Counted from the first letter of the stretch, positions 21,440-34,796 are shown. The stretch is 64,000 nucleotides of DNA from Mantis religiosa (GCA_030765055.1 CM060954.1:109798813-109862812); one strand, 5' to 3'. The notes: a model not told the origin generated them from the sequence alone. Program-made: numbers and translations.

Positions 21440-22052
21440 AAGTGGTCCAAAACATGTAGACACTGTTTAATATTCCGTAACTTGCAAACTATTTGGCGCA
21501 AACATCTTGTTTTTGGTAGCGTAATAATTTGTGGTTCCGGAAATCGCCTCACAAGCTTGAGACATCCATTTTACCTGCCATCCGAGACTTTTATGGGGAC
21601 AAAATGTTTTGCTTTCAACAAGATGGTGTGCCAGCCCAGTACATATTCTAATTTTGTCAAGGAGTATCTCAACGAAAATTTACTGGCATGATGGATAGGT
21701 CAAAGAGGTGCTGAAGCGTATCTAACAGACTTAACGCCTCTGGACTTTTACCTTAGAGGAACTCTAAAGAATGTCGTTTATGAACGAAACCCACGCACAT
21801 TGGATGATCTACAGAATATGTCGTACTTTCCTGTGCTGATATCCAACTGAACACGTTGAGGTCGGTAGTTTGTGCTGCAGTTTGGTGGCATAGTCTGTGT
21901 ATGGATGTTGATGGTGATCATTTCTAACACCTACAGTGATATCTGTAAGTTGCACTTTAGGCTACAGTTTCACAAAAAGTGAGACATTGGTGCCAATTAG
22001 TTTGCAAATTATGGACTGTTAAACAGTGTGTGCACCTTTCTGGACCACTCTG
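21440..22052 (+). mobile_element. Tc1/mariner-superfamily transposon, family G, deleted
   Basis: The left end AAGTGGTCCAAAACATG and the right end, reverse-complemented as AGAGTGGTCCAGAAAGG, continue as imperfect inverted repeats of about 50 bp that include CACTGTTTAA and TTGCAAAC. The interior carries a C-terminal transposase fragment. The left end follows TA; no TA is seen at the right. At 613 bp it cannot be autonomous. Confidence 0.8.
21496..21927 (+). pseudogene. Transposase C-terminal remnant of family G
   Basis: Forward frames give CFQQDGVPAQY (expected second catalytic Asp), NFVKEYLNENLLA, then LTDLTPLDFYLRGTLKNVVY (third acidic position) with ERNPRTLDDLQN, and ADIQLNTLRSV. The N-terminal DNA-binding domains are absent, and frameshifts lie near 21,690 and 21,820. 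Confidence 0.82.
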
Positions 22053-23640
22053 AAAAATATTGAGCTTTCCCTCACCCAGTAAAACAGAGTAAGCTTGGAG
22101 TTTAACTTGGTAGACTCAATTTCATAGAAACCTGACTACATTTAAACTTCGCGAATCCCTCGTGGAAGTGCAATAAATCATATCCGCATGGGTTCAACAA
22201 GCAAACATCTCATCATAAGAATATATGCTAGTGAATGTGAACCTTGATACTGTGAACCGATTAATAATTAATTAATTATTTTTCATAATGAGCTTTTGTT
22301 TGTTCATTCTCTGTTTATGAAGATTGAAGTGTGGTATGAAAATTCTACACAAATAATGATGGAGGACATCTGCACATCACGTAATAATCAACAGAGTGGC
22401 ATTGTTGAATATCTCCTACTAACGAGTGGACATACCGCTTTTCGTTCAGGCAGTGTTAAGCCTAATTACAGTTGTCTACTTTTCTGTTTGTGGACTATCC
22501 GGTAAACGGAGCTTCTGGACGTGGGATGTGCTATTATTGCACATTGTTTACTGTGTGCTTTTTATGAAAATTAAATTTTAATTTCATTTATAGACGCTTT
22601 TAACTGCACTAGCTATCCGCATCACAGTCTATAATTTCACGTGAAAGGCCACTTAGCTTTGTAGAAGCTCCTTCAACTCGGGCCGTAAAGCTGCGACATA
22701 TGACCACTGGCTTTACTCCCCTTCGTAAGGAAACCATATTAAGGACTTTTAAAGTATCTCTGTCATGCTTGAAGTGGCTATGCTGCCCATGGAAATTCAA
22801 TTGTGTTTAGAGGTTTATTTTCGAAAGTAATATTGGATTATAAAATACCAGGAAGTAATTTTTCAGACGTATAATAATAAATATTCGAAGAACTGAGCCA
22901 GAAGCTGCGCGTTAAGGGTTGATGTTCGCATTCGTGTGTTTACGTGTTCGATTCCCATCATCTCCCACTCTGAACTTCTGTTTCTCCAGGCGGGCTAATG
23001 CTATTTGTGGCGCTGTGCATGTTTTAGACACAATTTGCTATATTTCTGAAAGTGAAAGAAAGTGAAAGAACAGATGCTGTTTGGATACGATTCATTTTTG
23101 GTTGAATTAATTTACCGCAGAACAAAAAGCAAGAATCCTAGAGCCCAAGCGATTTTAGCTGTTCCGCTTGGCAACCCAATATCAGCACGAAATGTAAATA
23201 TACACATTTTGCTTCCCTCGTACCTAACAGAGTGGTGCGGCAAGCTCTTGATCCCAGCCAGCACTCTGAATAATTGTTCCGCCTGGTAGGTATATGTAAC
23301 CCGCACAACACAAACGTTTACATCCGGCTTTTGGAACAGAGATGATCCCACGTCCAGTGACGGATATTTCTACATCCGTTCTGAGTGACGCTTTCCTTAG
23401 GAATTCAGCTCACGACGCATGGAAAGCGTGTTGTGTATTACATACGGATACAGGGAAACATTTAATTATTACTGACTACAGTTTATGTCACCTGTTTATG
23501 CGGAAAATCTTCAGGGTTGAAGGCTTTTGGTCCCATAACCCAGATATTGGTGGATCAATATTGTGCTGTGCTACGTTTTCTTCGTTAACCGTTACTGGTA
23601 TGTAACAACCAATTAATTTTCTCCAATTATTTCAGGAGCT
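22053..23640. other. Unassigned interval
   Basis: No coding region recognised. A weak B-box-like string (ACGTGTTCGATTCCCATC, about 22,943-22,962) hints at an old SINE but no A box or second copy supports it. Confidence 0.3.
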
Positions 23641-23684
23641 ACCAGTGAATATGTTGAAAGATAATACGATTCTGTTTTGTTTGA

Positions 23685-24150
23685 ACAGACGCTTAAAGAG
23701 GGATAAGAGGTAGGTAAAAGGCAATTTGTGAATTGTGTGGGGGAAAGAAGGCATTAAGCACTATGTAACAGAATGCGAGGAGTTTGCAATGTGGAGTGAA
23801 AAGGTTTAGGAAGAAAAATAGGAGAAATTTAGAGAAGAGGATAGTAGCTATAAAAATGTTAATGAACGGGGAGGAAAAGGAGGTAAGAAGTATTGGTGAG
23901 CTCTTGCAGAAAGTAGAAGAAAAATGGGCCAGAAATATAAATAATATAAGAAAGAAAGATGAGGAGGAAGAATGGAACTAAGTAACAATGAGGTATGGGA
24001 GTTAAGAGCTACCTGGCAGAGCAGAAGACCAGGGTGTCATGTAAGCCAAGGTAGCAAAAAGGTAAAGACAAATAAATGTAGCCAAATGTTGTAAATTGTA
24101 AAATTTTGGAATATGCACAATAATTCTAATCCAATCTAATAAAGCTTTAC
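23685..24150 (+). mobile_element. LINE 3' end with zinc-knuckle remnant
   Basis: Around 23,730-23,785 the forward frames give CELCGGKK then, after a one-base shift, GIKHYVTECEEF. Together this is the C-x2-C ... H-x4-C motif found near the C-terminus of Jockey/R1-like LINEs. A further shift leads to the open frame at 23,784-23,981 (RNLEKRIVAIKML to KKDEEEEWN and stop). Untranslated sequence with AATAAA-like ends follows to about 24,150. The RT domain is missing. Confidence 0.75.
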
Positions 24151-24478
24151 ACTTCTCTGACCTTATCGTGAGATTTTATATTGGAAACAGCTAGTAGCTC
24201 TAAGCTATAAAAACTTAATTACACTCATTATCATAGCTCGGATTTAGATTCACTATAAACTATAGATATGCATCTATGCACTAAAAATCTGTAAAATATT
24301 GTCTAAACATTTATAGTATACACTTAATATAAAGTACATTATTTCAGCTTTCTCACATGTATTAATCCTGAAGTAATCATATTGTAAATTCTTAAACACA
24401 TGCACTAATCAATTAATATTGTCGCCGATCGCATTTTTGGTTGGAGCCGCCTCAAAGCCAGCGCCTGGCATGCGTGAA
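24151..24478. other. AT-rich spacer
   Basis: About 330 bp without recognised features. Confidence 0.3.
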
Positions 24479-24479
24479 T

Positions 24480-25690
24480 AGGAAAGAAAGAGAGATGGAT
24501 GGATAATTGAGTTTAAGGGCGCTCAACTACAACGTGATCAGCGCCCTTGAAAGCCAATTGGGTTAAAATCTATCTAACAACCTAAGACAACATTTAAATA
24601 TAATCAAGATAAAAACCTGTATAACTGTATCTCAAATACATAAAAGAAAGCTTATAACCATAAAAAGATTAAAATTCCAATTTAATGGGTCCTATATTCT
24701 AAATTTTAAATTTAAAATGAATTCTAAAACCTTGGCCACCGCTTGCTCGTCGTCCGCCAGAGTATCCGCCATGCTGGCCGGCAGCTGGAGAGATCTGTGG
24801 AGACATGCTAAACTAAAACAATCTAAAAGTACGTGGTGGACCGTCAGAAAAGAACCGCACAGCGGATAAACTGGTTATGGGGCCCTACTTATTAAAAAGC
24901 TATGACTAAAATAGCAATGACGAATACGCAGCCGAGCCAAAAACACCTCCTCCCGCCTGTATAATCAACAGGAGGTCACCCAGTGAATCGGAAGATCCTT
25001 CATGGTCCTGAGTTTGTTGCCACGTAGAGCCGACCACTCATCGCGCCAGCACGACACCGCCGCTCTACTGACAACAAGCCTGTAATCTTCCGCGATGGCT
25101 AAAGGTAAGGTAACACCAGGTGCTGTGGTGGCCACCTTAGCCGCCGAATCCTACATTTCATTACCCTGCAAGCCAACGTGACCAGGAACGCAGGCACACA
25201 CCACGCTAACGCCAGAGACGTGTAAGACGTGGAGGGCGTCCTGGATACACTGTACAACGCAATGGTGGGGGTACAGCTCACGAAGGCTCTAAAGGGCGCT
25301 AAGGGAGTCACCCAAAATCAGAGAATCACCCAACATTCGGCGGCGAACATGCAAAATGGCTCAGTAGATTGCATAGAGCTCTACGGTGTAGATGGATGTG
25401 GTGCCATGGAGACCGAATGTAAAGGGTTCTGCTTCATGGACATATGCACATCCAAAACCTCTAGAACTTTTGGACCCATCAGTAAAAATTATGCTAAAAT
25501 ATTTATAGTCCGCTAAAGATTCTAAAAACAAACTACGGATACTACACGTGGGGATCGCAGACTTCCAGTACATCGCCATAAAAGAGACAGAAATAGTCTG
25601 GAAGTTCCTACTGCCATCGTGATTGTTATCCAATGATTGTCGGCTTTCTAGAACAATGACTGTAGGTATAAAATCCGGCAAAGAGTTAGA
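24480..25690 (-). mobile_element. LINE 3' portion with RNase H domain
   Basis: Read on the minus strand. An RNase H-like domain has IIFTDGSKSSRGFGCAYV (first catalytic Asp) and IYTVELYAIY (Glu). Then comes CVPGHVGLQGNEM-stop-DSAAKVA, the conserved GH..GNE block. A C-terminal knuckle PVYPLCG ... TVHHVLLDC follows, with its first Cys changed to Tyr, and then AVAKVLEFILNLKFRI before the stop. The 3' untranslated region ends in the hairpin GGGCGCTGATC...GAGCGCCC. Internal stops and frameshifts disable it. The family is the same as the LINE end at 42.0 kb. Confidence 0.88.
24507..24537 (-). other. LINE 3'-terminal hairpin
   Basis: GGGCGCT and AGCGCCC arms enclose a short loop near the end of the antisense LINE. 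The same arms occur at the equivalent place in the LINE at 42.07 kb. A role as recognition structure for the element's reverse transcriptase is inferred from its position only. Confidence 0.7.
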
Positions 25691-26408
25691 GCGCAGTCAG
25701 TTGCTTGAGAGTTGTTAACTGAGTTGCAGCTCTGCAGTAATTGTAGTGTGTGAACATCTGAAGTGTACCGAAGTGAATTCTTTTGTTTGTTTACGTGCGT
25801 CAAATGGAACTGGACGACCTTAAAGACTACGTTTGTACATGTTACGTCATTTTGCTGTTGTAAGGGGTGCACAAAGCGTCCTTTTACTGCAATAAAGAGC
25901 ATTTTAAATCTCTGCAAACCAGAATTAATTCAACGACCCCACAAAGTCACAATATTTCTTAGTCTCTCTTTCAGCCTATTTTGGTATTAGTCGTGTTTAT
26001 TGCAGTAAACAGTTAAATATTCTTCAGCCTTTTCTGGAGGAAACCAGTCTCTTCTATCACTTAAAATGTTTCTATATTTCTATGCACAGCTGTTTGTAAA
26101 TATTGTTTAATCTATATTGTTTGTTTAAGAACACCTATAACAATGGTATAAAATAATAAAAGGTTTATTTTGGTTAAATAAAACCAACAATCACTAACTT
26201 GAAAGTCGCATTGATTTTTTAAAATAGTCTGAAAATACAAAAATAAAACAATTATTTAACACACCTGCAAAGTACTATATTTCTATTTGTTGTCACAAGT
26301 AGGGATTCCAACAAACCAAATAAGCTTTACTGCTATTCTTCGGCATTGTAATATTTCCTTTGCTACAACTCACTCAATTCAAAGTTTTCACATTACTTAT
26401 TTAAGGAA
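25691..26408. other. Unassigned interval
   Basis: No feature recognised; AT-rich in the second half. Confidence 0.3.
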
Positions 26409-26442
26409 AATGTAGGAGGCATTGCTCTTTGACCGACCCTCG
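26409..26442. mobile_element. Solo mariner-like right terminus
   Basis: GAGGCATTGCTCTTTGACCG followed by ACCCTCG and TA closely resembles the right end of the mariner at 57.2-58.5 kb (GGTGGCATTACTTTTGACC then AACCTTCG and TA). No matching left end was found upstream, so this may be a truncated or very short derivative. Confidence 0.6.
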
Positions 26443-26444
26443 TA

Positions 26445-27872
26445 TAATGCAAACTTTCTGTTTTCAGTTCATCTATTCAAAACTTAAGAATCACTTTACA
26501 CGACTGTTACTACAGTAGGATAACGTCATTACATTACCTTACAACTGCATGGCACTTCCTCATGAGTGTCACGCGGCTCGCTCATGCCTGCTTTGGAGTA
26601 TCTACCTCAGAGGGGAATATTATTTTGTTTTAAAACTTTTGCAAGCATATCAAATTACTTCTGGCCATACACGCATAAACTGCTTCTTTTACAGTAATGA
26701 TTTAATCAATTTTGTTGCATATATACTTCATGTAGGAAGTGCAACCTATGTTACAATTTAATTGATGTAATATTTTGATTGAAAGTATCTTCTATTTCTG
26801 TGTGAGAGACAATTACTTCTCTGGTTCACACCAGTTTAAATGAATTATACTGGACTTCAGTTTTGAAATACTAAGTACCTTAGTTTCTTCTCTTTGTTGT
26901 TCACTTGTTTGTTTTTTACACTATGCTCCTCAATTACTCCAAGAGAGATCTGCTTATCAGAGAGGGAGAGCGTAAAATCCTGTGTGGAACATACACGGGC
27001 CTGAGGCTTTAGCCCTATCAAGGAACTCTTAAGTTGACGTTCCTCGTTGGAAGCAAGATCCTGCTTCTACGTTTTCCACCTCCTTAGTCTATCTCCTTTT
27101 GCTTTCTTTTTCTCCTGTCACAGCACCACCCCCTCCTCTCTGCAGCAAGTTTTGGGGGGTTGTTTGAAAGAGAAGGGGTTGCAAGTTCTCTCTACTCTGC
27201 AGGTCGTTCGTCACTGGGCTTGAGCCCCGCTGTCAGGGGCACAAAGCCACCCCCGCAACGGGCGGCAACGGAAACTGAATTTCCGATGCCATTGTAGCAC
27301 CCCGTTCCTCAAAAAAACCAACCCCTCTACTTTCTTCAATGGCTGGCGCTGCCGTTATTCCGTGTATACTTGTTTGTTGCATAAACGCGAGCGACTGATG
27401 TGTATACAATTTCTCCACCATGCACACTGGGTCTCCCATTCAGAAAATGTTTTGTGTAGCATAAGGTGATCAAGTAAATGTTTTCTTAGGTGTGAGATGA
27501 TGCTCACACATCTTTCAAATGTCAGCAGAAGACAGCTCCCATTTCTAATGTTTTCAGTCATTCATGTTTATCGCGCCTTAGATCTTTATATTCCTTGAAA
27601 TCTCACCCATGTTCAATTATTGTCAAAGTCAGGGAGTTTAGCCAAAGGCTAATGGTTTTTAATGTTGCAAATCTATAGCGTGTGGTTTTAAATAGAAATC
27701 TCCATATCGCAATTAATGACTAGCAAAATTTATAATTTTATGAATAAAGATAGGTAAAAAAGTAAATAAATACAATAAATAAGTTCATATGTTAAAATAA
27801 ATTCACAATATAGTAACCGTAAATTAAATTGTCATCAGGCAGTAGGAGATCATTTCAGGGAATCACAGTAAC
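26445..27872. other. Unassigned interval
   Basis: No gene recognised. The part at 26,990-27,350 is GC-richer than its surroundings, with polypyrimidine stretches, but its open frames on both strands lack known motifs. Confidence 0.3.
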
Positions 27873-27875
27873 TTA

Positions 27876-28117
27876 ATAGCCGCGCCGTGGCTTAGTGGTT
27901 AGACCGCTTGGCTCTCACCAAGGCGGCCCGGGTTCGATCCCAGGCGACCGCAAAGTGAGATTAGTGGTGGACAACACCCGCTGGGGCGGGTTTTATCCGG
28001 GACCTCCGGTTTCCCCCGCCATCTCATTCCACTGGTGCTCCAACTTCATCTCATGTATCATCAGTGTCATCGCCTGCGGTGCCGTATGTAGTAAAAGCGG
28101 GCGTTAAACACTACACA
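27876..28117 (+). mobile_element. SINE C copy, tRNA-Glu-like head
   Basis: The head GTGGCTTAGTGGTTAGACCG followed by TTGGCTCTCACCAAGG and the B box GGGTTCGATCCCAGG resembles tRNA-Glu with a CTC anticodon. The body continues GTGGTGGACAACACC, GGTTTCCCCCGCCATCTC, GCCGTATGTAGTAAAAGCGG and ends TTAAACACTACACA. It is the better preserved of two copies in the window. Confidence 0.9.
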
Positions 28118-28282
28118 CAGTACCTTAATATTTTCATTGTTATTACGCAAACAGTTATTTTATTCAATTGTTAAGGTCTAGACTGTAACGATATGTTTTA
28201 GTTAGAACTTTTTATATGCATATTGTTTTCTGATATGACTTAGTAGGCCATGTAATGACAATATTAAGAACAAATATATGTG

Positions 28283-28361
28283 TAATTTTGTGATTGGCCG
28301 TAGTAATAATAGTATTACGTAATGCGCTGACGTAGCAGTACATCGGTCAATCACAAAATTA
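28283..28361. repeat. 18-bp inverted repeat, 43-bp spacer
   Basis: TAATTTTGTGATTGGCCG at 28,283 and CGGTCAATCACAAAATTA at 28,344 pair with one mismatch. This could be a very small MITE or a hairpin left by one. Confidence 0.7.
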
Positions 28362-29176
28362 ATAGAGGAGTAAGGATAGTTACGGTAAATCAATAATCTT
28401 GAGATAGATATATGTTCTTCAGTATTGTTTCATGAGGATGAAAAATGTTGCGGTGGATATAATTGTAAAGGAAAGTTAATAACCTTCAAAAAGGGTTATT
28501 CGGTATTCGTAATAGAAACGAGTGAATTGTAAATCAGATTATAAAATTTTATCTCTGTCACTGATTAAGATGGATGGTTACAAATATGTCGCCCGAACGT
28601 GTGGCTAAGTTGGAGAACCAACGTGCTTCCTACCTGCTGCGAGTGGAGGAAAAAAACGTCACAACCTTTATAGGGTATTATATCAGCAACTAGATTTAGA
28701 AAGGAGATTCACAAATTCCTAAATCTTAACCAATTATATATGGTGCAAAATCGCCACAAGACTGAGTTTAATTCCACAACCTCAAATATTTGGCAACTCA
28801 CGAAAATACACCATTTCTTAATCTCCAACTTAGCTGGTTTTTTCTTTACTCACATCCACTCATGTATGGCCTAAGAGAAACATCCCATAGTTCAACACTT
28901 TAGCAGCCGGCTGAGGATACATCAAATACAGAGGTAATGTAGAATGTAATATATATATAGCTTCCTGTGTAATCGGTATCAAAGGATTTCAGTGTTGCTG
29001 TTCATTGTAGGAATTACTTATATGGAAAGGAGAATAGAGGATCAAAATGCTTCACTATTTTTAAAATTATAAATCATATTTGGGATATGTCATCTCAAAA
29101 TTAATTTGACATCTTTGTTTGATTTAGCAGGAAAAGAGCGAGTCAGTTTGGAGATTTAATCATATGTTCACATGAT
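28362..29176. other. Unassigned interval
   Basis: No feature recognised. Confidence 0.3.
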
Positions 29177-29246
29177 GGCACGTTAGCTCAGTTGGTTAGA
29201 GCAACCAGGATTTAAGCCAGAGGATTCGCGATTCAAATGGCGGTGA
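29177..29246 (+). pseudogene. tRNA-Ile-like pseudogene or SINE head
   Basis: GGCACGTTAGCTCAGTTGG followed by TTAGAGC is nearly the 5' half of a eukaryotic tRNA-Ile (A box intact). The anticodon arm and acceptor do not pair and the B-box region reads CGATTCAAATGG, so it is not functional as a tRNA. No second copy was seen. Confidence 0.55.
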
Positions 29247-32200
29247 AGAAATTTATTATGTTTAATTTTATTTCACCTTCCAAACCTTGTCCTTGCTCGA
29301 TTAACCTTTGCCACATACTCTGTTTACTGCCGAATAATTCGCACAACAATGGGTAGCTGTAAATGTATTCATTTACACTAAACCACATTGCTTTATCATC
29401 TAACTTCTAACTTTTTTTCCTTGTATCTGCTTCTATTTTGTTTTTAATTTCTATAAAACGTTGGGTAGAAAGGTTAATGTACTCCATCCATAGTAGAAAA
29501 CTTTTTCACCTTTAAGACAAATTTTGAAACCAGCAGAAGATCAAGAGTTTTAAAACTTGTCTCTGTAACATTGTAACATTTCTGATCTACTTTGATGAAT
29601 CTGCTAGTGAATGTTGCAGTACAGAGCTACGGGATCCTTCACTACCCTGTTAAGGACCAGTCAATTTATTGGATGTTAATACATAAGCTAGTTGAAGTGA
29701 GTTACTAATTTTAAAGAATGAAGAAGTAAAGGACTTCTGAATTTGGTCACTAGAATCTGTAACTATTTAAGAATTGTATTTACTAATTTCTGAGATACAT
29801 TTAAATTTACCTTAGTACACAAATGTTTGAAACGTCAAAGCCCACAATTCACGTAAATTAAATATTTTTGCACCGTTGATCAACATAAGTAAATATTAAA
29901 AAGAAACGTTTAATCCTAAGCAAAAGACTAAATATTTAAAGAGAGGTAAAGGTCCCTTTTGGAGCTAAATACATCAGCTGGAATGCCTCGTTCCTTAGGA
30001 TTTTCCTTGAAAGAGGTTACAATCCAATCCGGCTTTATCTCTACCTATACGATTAGGATGTCCTTTTTGTTGAATTGTGGGGATGATACTCTTCTATACT
30101 ACTTCTTATTAGTTTGAAGATCCCAATAATTAATTCCACATATTACATAGTTGGAGAATAAACATAAAACTTGCGAAATACTACAATATCACGACATTCC
30201 ATATTCTATGTTTACATAATATTTTGTAAAAATAAAAAGTATATCTGCAATGTATTGACAAGAAGCCTGTTATTGCAAAGTTCAATTATTAAAATCTCAT
30301 GAACTACAAGGAAGAATTTTGAGTTGGAATTGTGACGGAAAATTTAAACCACTAAACATAATACCTTTCTGAAATGATTTTTCGTTTATCCTTATAGACA
30401 GTCGGAGCAAATCCAAATTTTAGAAGGAATCAAATCAGGCAGGATATGCCAACAAATTCCTTACGTAAGTACTTCAAATGTGTCATACTTGAATGTATCG
30501 TTAGACGCGTTTTATTACAGTAAAATAAAATTAAAATTTTCCCTTGTAAGGCTTAGCTTGAGATACTAGAAATTTTATGAAGATCTTCATGGACCATTCA
30601 TGGAACCAGCAGAGACTAAATTATAAGTTTTATTTATCGGCTCTTATTTCTTTATATTTAAAAAAATAAACAACATACTTTGTTCACAGACACACATATG
30701 AACGCTTTTCATTTTTTGTTTGTTTTAGCTTCAAAACTGTATTTCCATTATTTTTATATCAAAAGATACATCCAAAATAATATTCCTTTCCCTACAGAAA
30801 TTAGATGGTACAGAAAGTAAAAGACAGCAAAAAAGAGTGAGTTTAAAGAACAGACGACAAAGAAAACAAGCGATAACAGTGCATGCAAATTGCTTAAAAA
30901 TATTGTAGCTTCAGTGTGAGATGTAGAAGGGATAACGGAAGAAACTGATAATTGCGCTCAGCATGCTATTTAATGTTTCCATGAAGCAGCATCGCCCATG
31001 AACGTTTCTCCAACTTGAAAGAGTGTAATTACTTCGCCTCTCTTAAAAATAACAAGTGAAATGTGATACATTCACCTGACTTGTACATTCGCTCTTATAA
31101 GAAGTATTCTTGCAAATGCTTATTGTTACATTTATTGATAACGGAGATACATTTCCATTATATATTTACATATTTTATTTTAAATAGGAATAAAATACAA
31201 AGCCTAAAGCGAGAGTCAAATTTGTAAAACTTGAAGAGATATTTTAAATCCACCACTCTTTGGATTACCCCAGAAAAATGCATAAGTATTTGGAAAATGA
31301 GCTTACTAGAGTCTTTGAATATCTTAAAAAGTGGGACCCTGCCAAAATCTTACACCATCCTACATGGAGTTTTGTTTTGTCTGTTTTTTAATGAATGGGA
31401 GTTTCTGAATCACATTTTCACACTGTTTGCAAATCTAAAGTCAGCTTTATCCTACCCGTCATAATATTTTGTTGTTCAAAATTTGTGTTTTGAATATTTT
31501 TCCTAATGTACGTAATTTTTCGTGATATTACCTACCGTGCGCTTATCATTTGTTAAAAAGGCTCAACAGCTTAAAAATTCAATTATTAATTAACATGTAA
31601 AATAATGTAATTATGTTTACATTTTTATATTTATTAAAATGTACTAACAATATCCGCCCTAAGGGATATACAAAAATTTGTCTTCCTGTAAAAATTAATA
31701 ATTCGAAAGAGTGGAGCTTCTTTCAGAAGTCTTAAAGGTATTTTATTTCATATTTGAAACTTTCAATCTTCCATTCCTATCCCACTCTTTTGTTTTAAAG
31801 GAAACACATGCAGATGTTATGTTTCTGTCAGAAAAGCATCAGTACAAAAACCATCTAAGGCGAGTGTGTGGAGATTTCAAGATTATTAGGGAATTACCTG
31901 GATAACACATTTCTTTTGCAAAGTATCCTTGTTTCTTATGTGAATGGGATAGCAGAGCTAGGTTAGAACACTGGGAAAGGGATGAGAGGCCACGTTGCAC
32001 TAGTTAAACAACAGGCGATAAAAACAAAAGGTGAACATATTACTGGTCCCTCAAAAGCAATATTGCCAGCACTCCTTGTAAAATTAGATCAATAGACCGC
32101 TTTTTAAAACTCTAAATAAAGACCTTTCTGTTACATTTCCTTCAATAACCTTTGAAAAATTTAAAGCTGATGTATTCATTGGCTCCAAATTCGAAAACTG

Positions 32201-33449
32201 ATAATGGACAATCAGTTCGTGAATACTGTGTGAGTAGAGAAATGAAGGATGCCTGAACCGCTTTCAGCAGAAAAGTTTTTAATTTTTTGGAAATAAAAGA
32301 CCCAAGTTTTGTTAACATGGTGATAGTGATGTTTTGAAGTTTCAAACCTATCGGTTGCAACATGAGCGTCAAAGTACATTTTCTTCATGCCCATCTAAAT
32401 TATTTCCCTGATAATTTAGTACATTTTTAGTGAGAAACAGGGTGATATATTTTACCACGATATAAAAATACGGTAATAAGGTATTACTGGAAGACAAGAA
32501 TTATCATGATGCCGGAGTAGCGCTGGAAGTTAAAACGGTGTGCTCAGAAAAACACACGAGAAGATAACAGAGGATAAAGTTTAAAGTGAAATATTGAGGT
32601 AAGGGTATGAATGCGCTTATAATTATTATTAATTTTTCATTAATTAGTGCCAAATAACAAGTTGCCCAGTTTTCCGCACAAAATTCTTGTTGAGGCAAGT
32701 TTTATTACTTTTCACAAAACTATAATTTCATTTCTGTTCTTATGAATCGTTTGGAAATCCGACGTGATGGGAGAAAAGGGAAATATTTTTGAATTCAGCA
32801 CAAAAATCAACTTTGGAGTACCTTTCAGATTAAAAAAAAATAGAAATTAAGTTTTGAAATGCAGAATAGTGTTATCTGTCATAATTATGTGTCTTTTAGC
32901 AGATTTGGGCTTTTATGTGGTAAACTTTTCTCTTGCCATTTTCTCTTACAGTTTACTAAATATACAAGAGAAATAAAAAAGCATGAAAGACTATTTACAA
33001 GAAATTCCACATATACCATTTATTCGCATTCGAAAATTATATTTTCATTTCTGGACGCACTTTACATATTTTAGTTTCCAACTTAATTTTCTTAAAGGGC
33101 CTCTTTATTAGACTTAAGGTTGTTTTACATGCCGTAAATCTAAATCAGTACCAAGGGCTTTACTTCCCAGCAGGTGGACCATATGCAAAGGAATTTTACA
33201 CACAAAAACATCTATCTGGTTTGAGCGTTGGGAACCAGAAGTTAGAACATCACTTCTAGAAGACGAAGGACGATAGAAAAACGTTCTCCTAAAGGGAAGC
33301 TACGTGTGGGGGATTTCTTCAAATTGTTTTGGAACATACTTGTAACGTGAACTTAACAGTAGTGTTTAAATGAAAAGATACGAAATGTCTTCACAACCAA
33401 ACCTGTTGAAATGTGAGTATGCCTCTTTGGGGTAGCGAAGTGAGACATC
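29247..33449. other. Long AT-rich interval without recognised features
   Basis: About 4.2 kb with only short frames and no transposon ends, SINE heads or coding motifs that I can identify. The frames at 31,231-31,464, 31,711-31,905 and 32,859-33,074 have no recognisable domain. It is the longest apparently repeat-poor stretch in the window. Confidence 0.4.
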
Positions 33450-34250
33450 TATTATGTGCTTCAAATGGGAAGGTGTTTGTCATTGAGCGCTACTAGGTGA
33501 GCAGCCAATCGGAGTTCTGCGGTGTTGTTGTATTACATTTCCGCAAAGTGGTGTGTAAGGAGCACCAACCAAATCAATCTGTATCAAATACTATTCGCGC
33601 TAAGACAAAAATTCTAATTTTGTCGAAACTGAGCCATGTGGAAGGTAGAGAGTAATGTATCTAACATAACCATGAAAACCCCATATTCTTAGCTCAAATA
33701 GTTTTTCTAATACAAATAAATAAACCACTATTACCTGTATTATAACAATAAATCGTGACGTAAGCACCGTATGAATTTAGCATGTATGCATGTACGTATA
33801 TTTGTAATTACTTAGAACTGAAACACAAATGTTTCACATGACGTGATAAAAGAATTACTTTGCATGATCCAATTCGAGCGAGAGGAAACAATAAATTTCC
33901 TGCTGCCCTGGCAGAACGTGACTGGTCACATTATATCTTTGTTTATGAATGGTTCGTAATCTCTATTTACTCTAGAGAGTTCAAAGTGGTGTGTATGTAC
34001 ATATACTTTTCATTACTCAGAACTAAAATTTAAACTACTGCACGATGTGATAAAAGAATTGCTGTGAATAAGTCAAGGTGTTAAGTTTGAGAAAGAGCAA
34101 ACACTTCATGTCTTGTTAGCCTGTGGAATTCTGGATGCTTATGTTTATGAATGAATGCTGAATAAGAAGTGTTTATTTACTCTGGAGAGTTCAGATCAAT
34201 ATCATTCAGTTGTTCTTTACACATCAGTAGAGTAAGAGTTAAATATTGCA

Positions 34251-34796
34251 ATGGCTTCTTGCGGTGAATTTAGTGGTGAGTCAAAAAGGCAGGTATTGCG
34301 AAGTCAGTCTCGAAGCATTATTTTTAAGGTGTAGAGGTTCTTCAAAAATTTCTCGGAAACAGAAACTAAAAATGAGTTGTTGCAAAGATTTCTTCCATTT
34401 AAAAACACGGAAAAAGTGTATCAGCTGGATCAACTTGGAATTGAAACGGGACAGGAAGTAATGTGCCTCCCACATTACAACTGCCAATATAATTCAATTG
34501 AGTGGGTGTGGGCTCAAATAAGGAGGATTGCAAACAGAAATAATACTCTTAAAATGACGGACGTCAAACGACTTGTTCACGAAGAAATTGACAAGCTAAC
34601 AATAGGACTGGGAAAACTGCGAGAGGCACGCAGAAAACCTTTAAAAAACAAATAGCACGTGACGAGATTTTGGAATATATAATCAGAAATATGCAAGACT
34701 CAAGACGATGAAAACAGTGACAATGGGGAATTGTCTCTTAACGGAAGTGACATTGACAGCGATATGGATGAGCCACTGGCAGTTCCATTGGATTAG
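34251..34796 (+). pseudogene. Transposase of family I with internal deletion
   Basis: From ATG at 34,251 the frame reads MASCGEFSGESKRQVLRSQS then RSIIFKV, stop, RFFKNF (N-terminal helix-turn-helix segment). It passes straight into NELLQRFLPFKNTEKVYQLD and VMCLPHYNCQYNSIEWVWAQ, where NSIE carries the last catalytic acid of a DDE domain. It ends with an acidic tail (DDENSDNGELSLNGSDIDSD) reached after one frameshift near 34,650. The central catalytic part is missing, so N- and C-terminal parts are joined in frame. A single stop at codon 28 is the only interruption before the frameshift. The layout fits insect Tc1/mariner-superfamily transposases. Confidence 0.85.

Noticed and set aside
22923..22990. 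tRNA-like SINE head near 22.95 kb
   Set aside because: Only a B-box-like string is present; no A box, fold or second copy.
28598..28612. 15-bp match (CCGAACGTGTGGCT) in inverted orientation to 47,076
   Set aside because: Similarity does not extend beyond the short core; likely chance.
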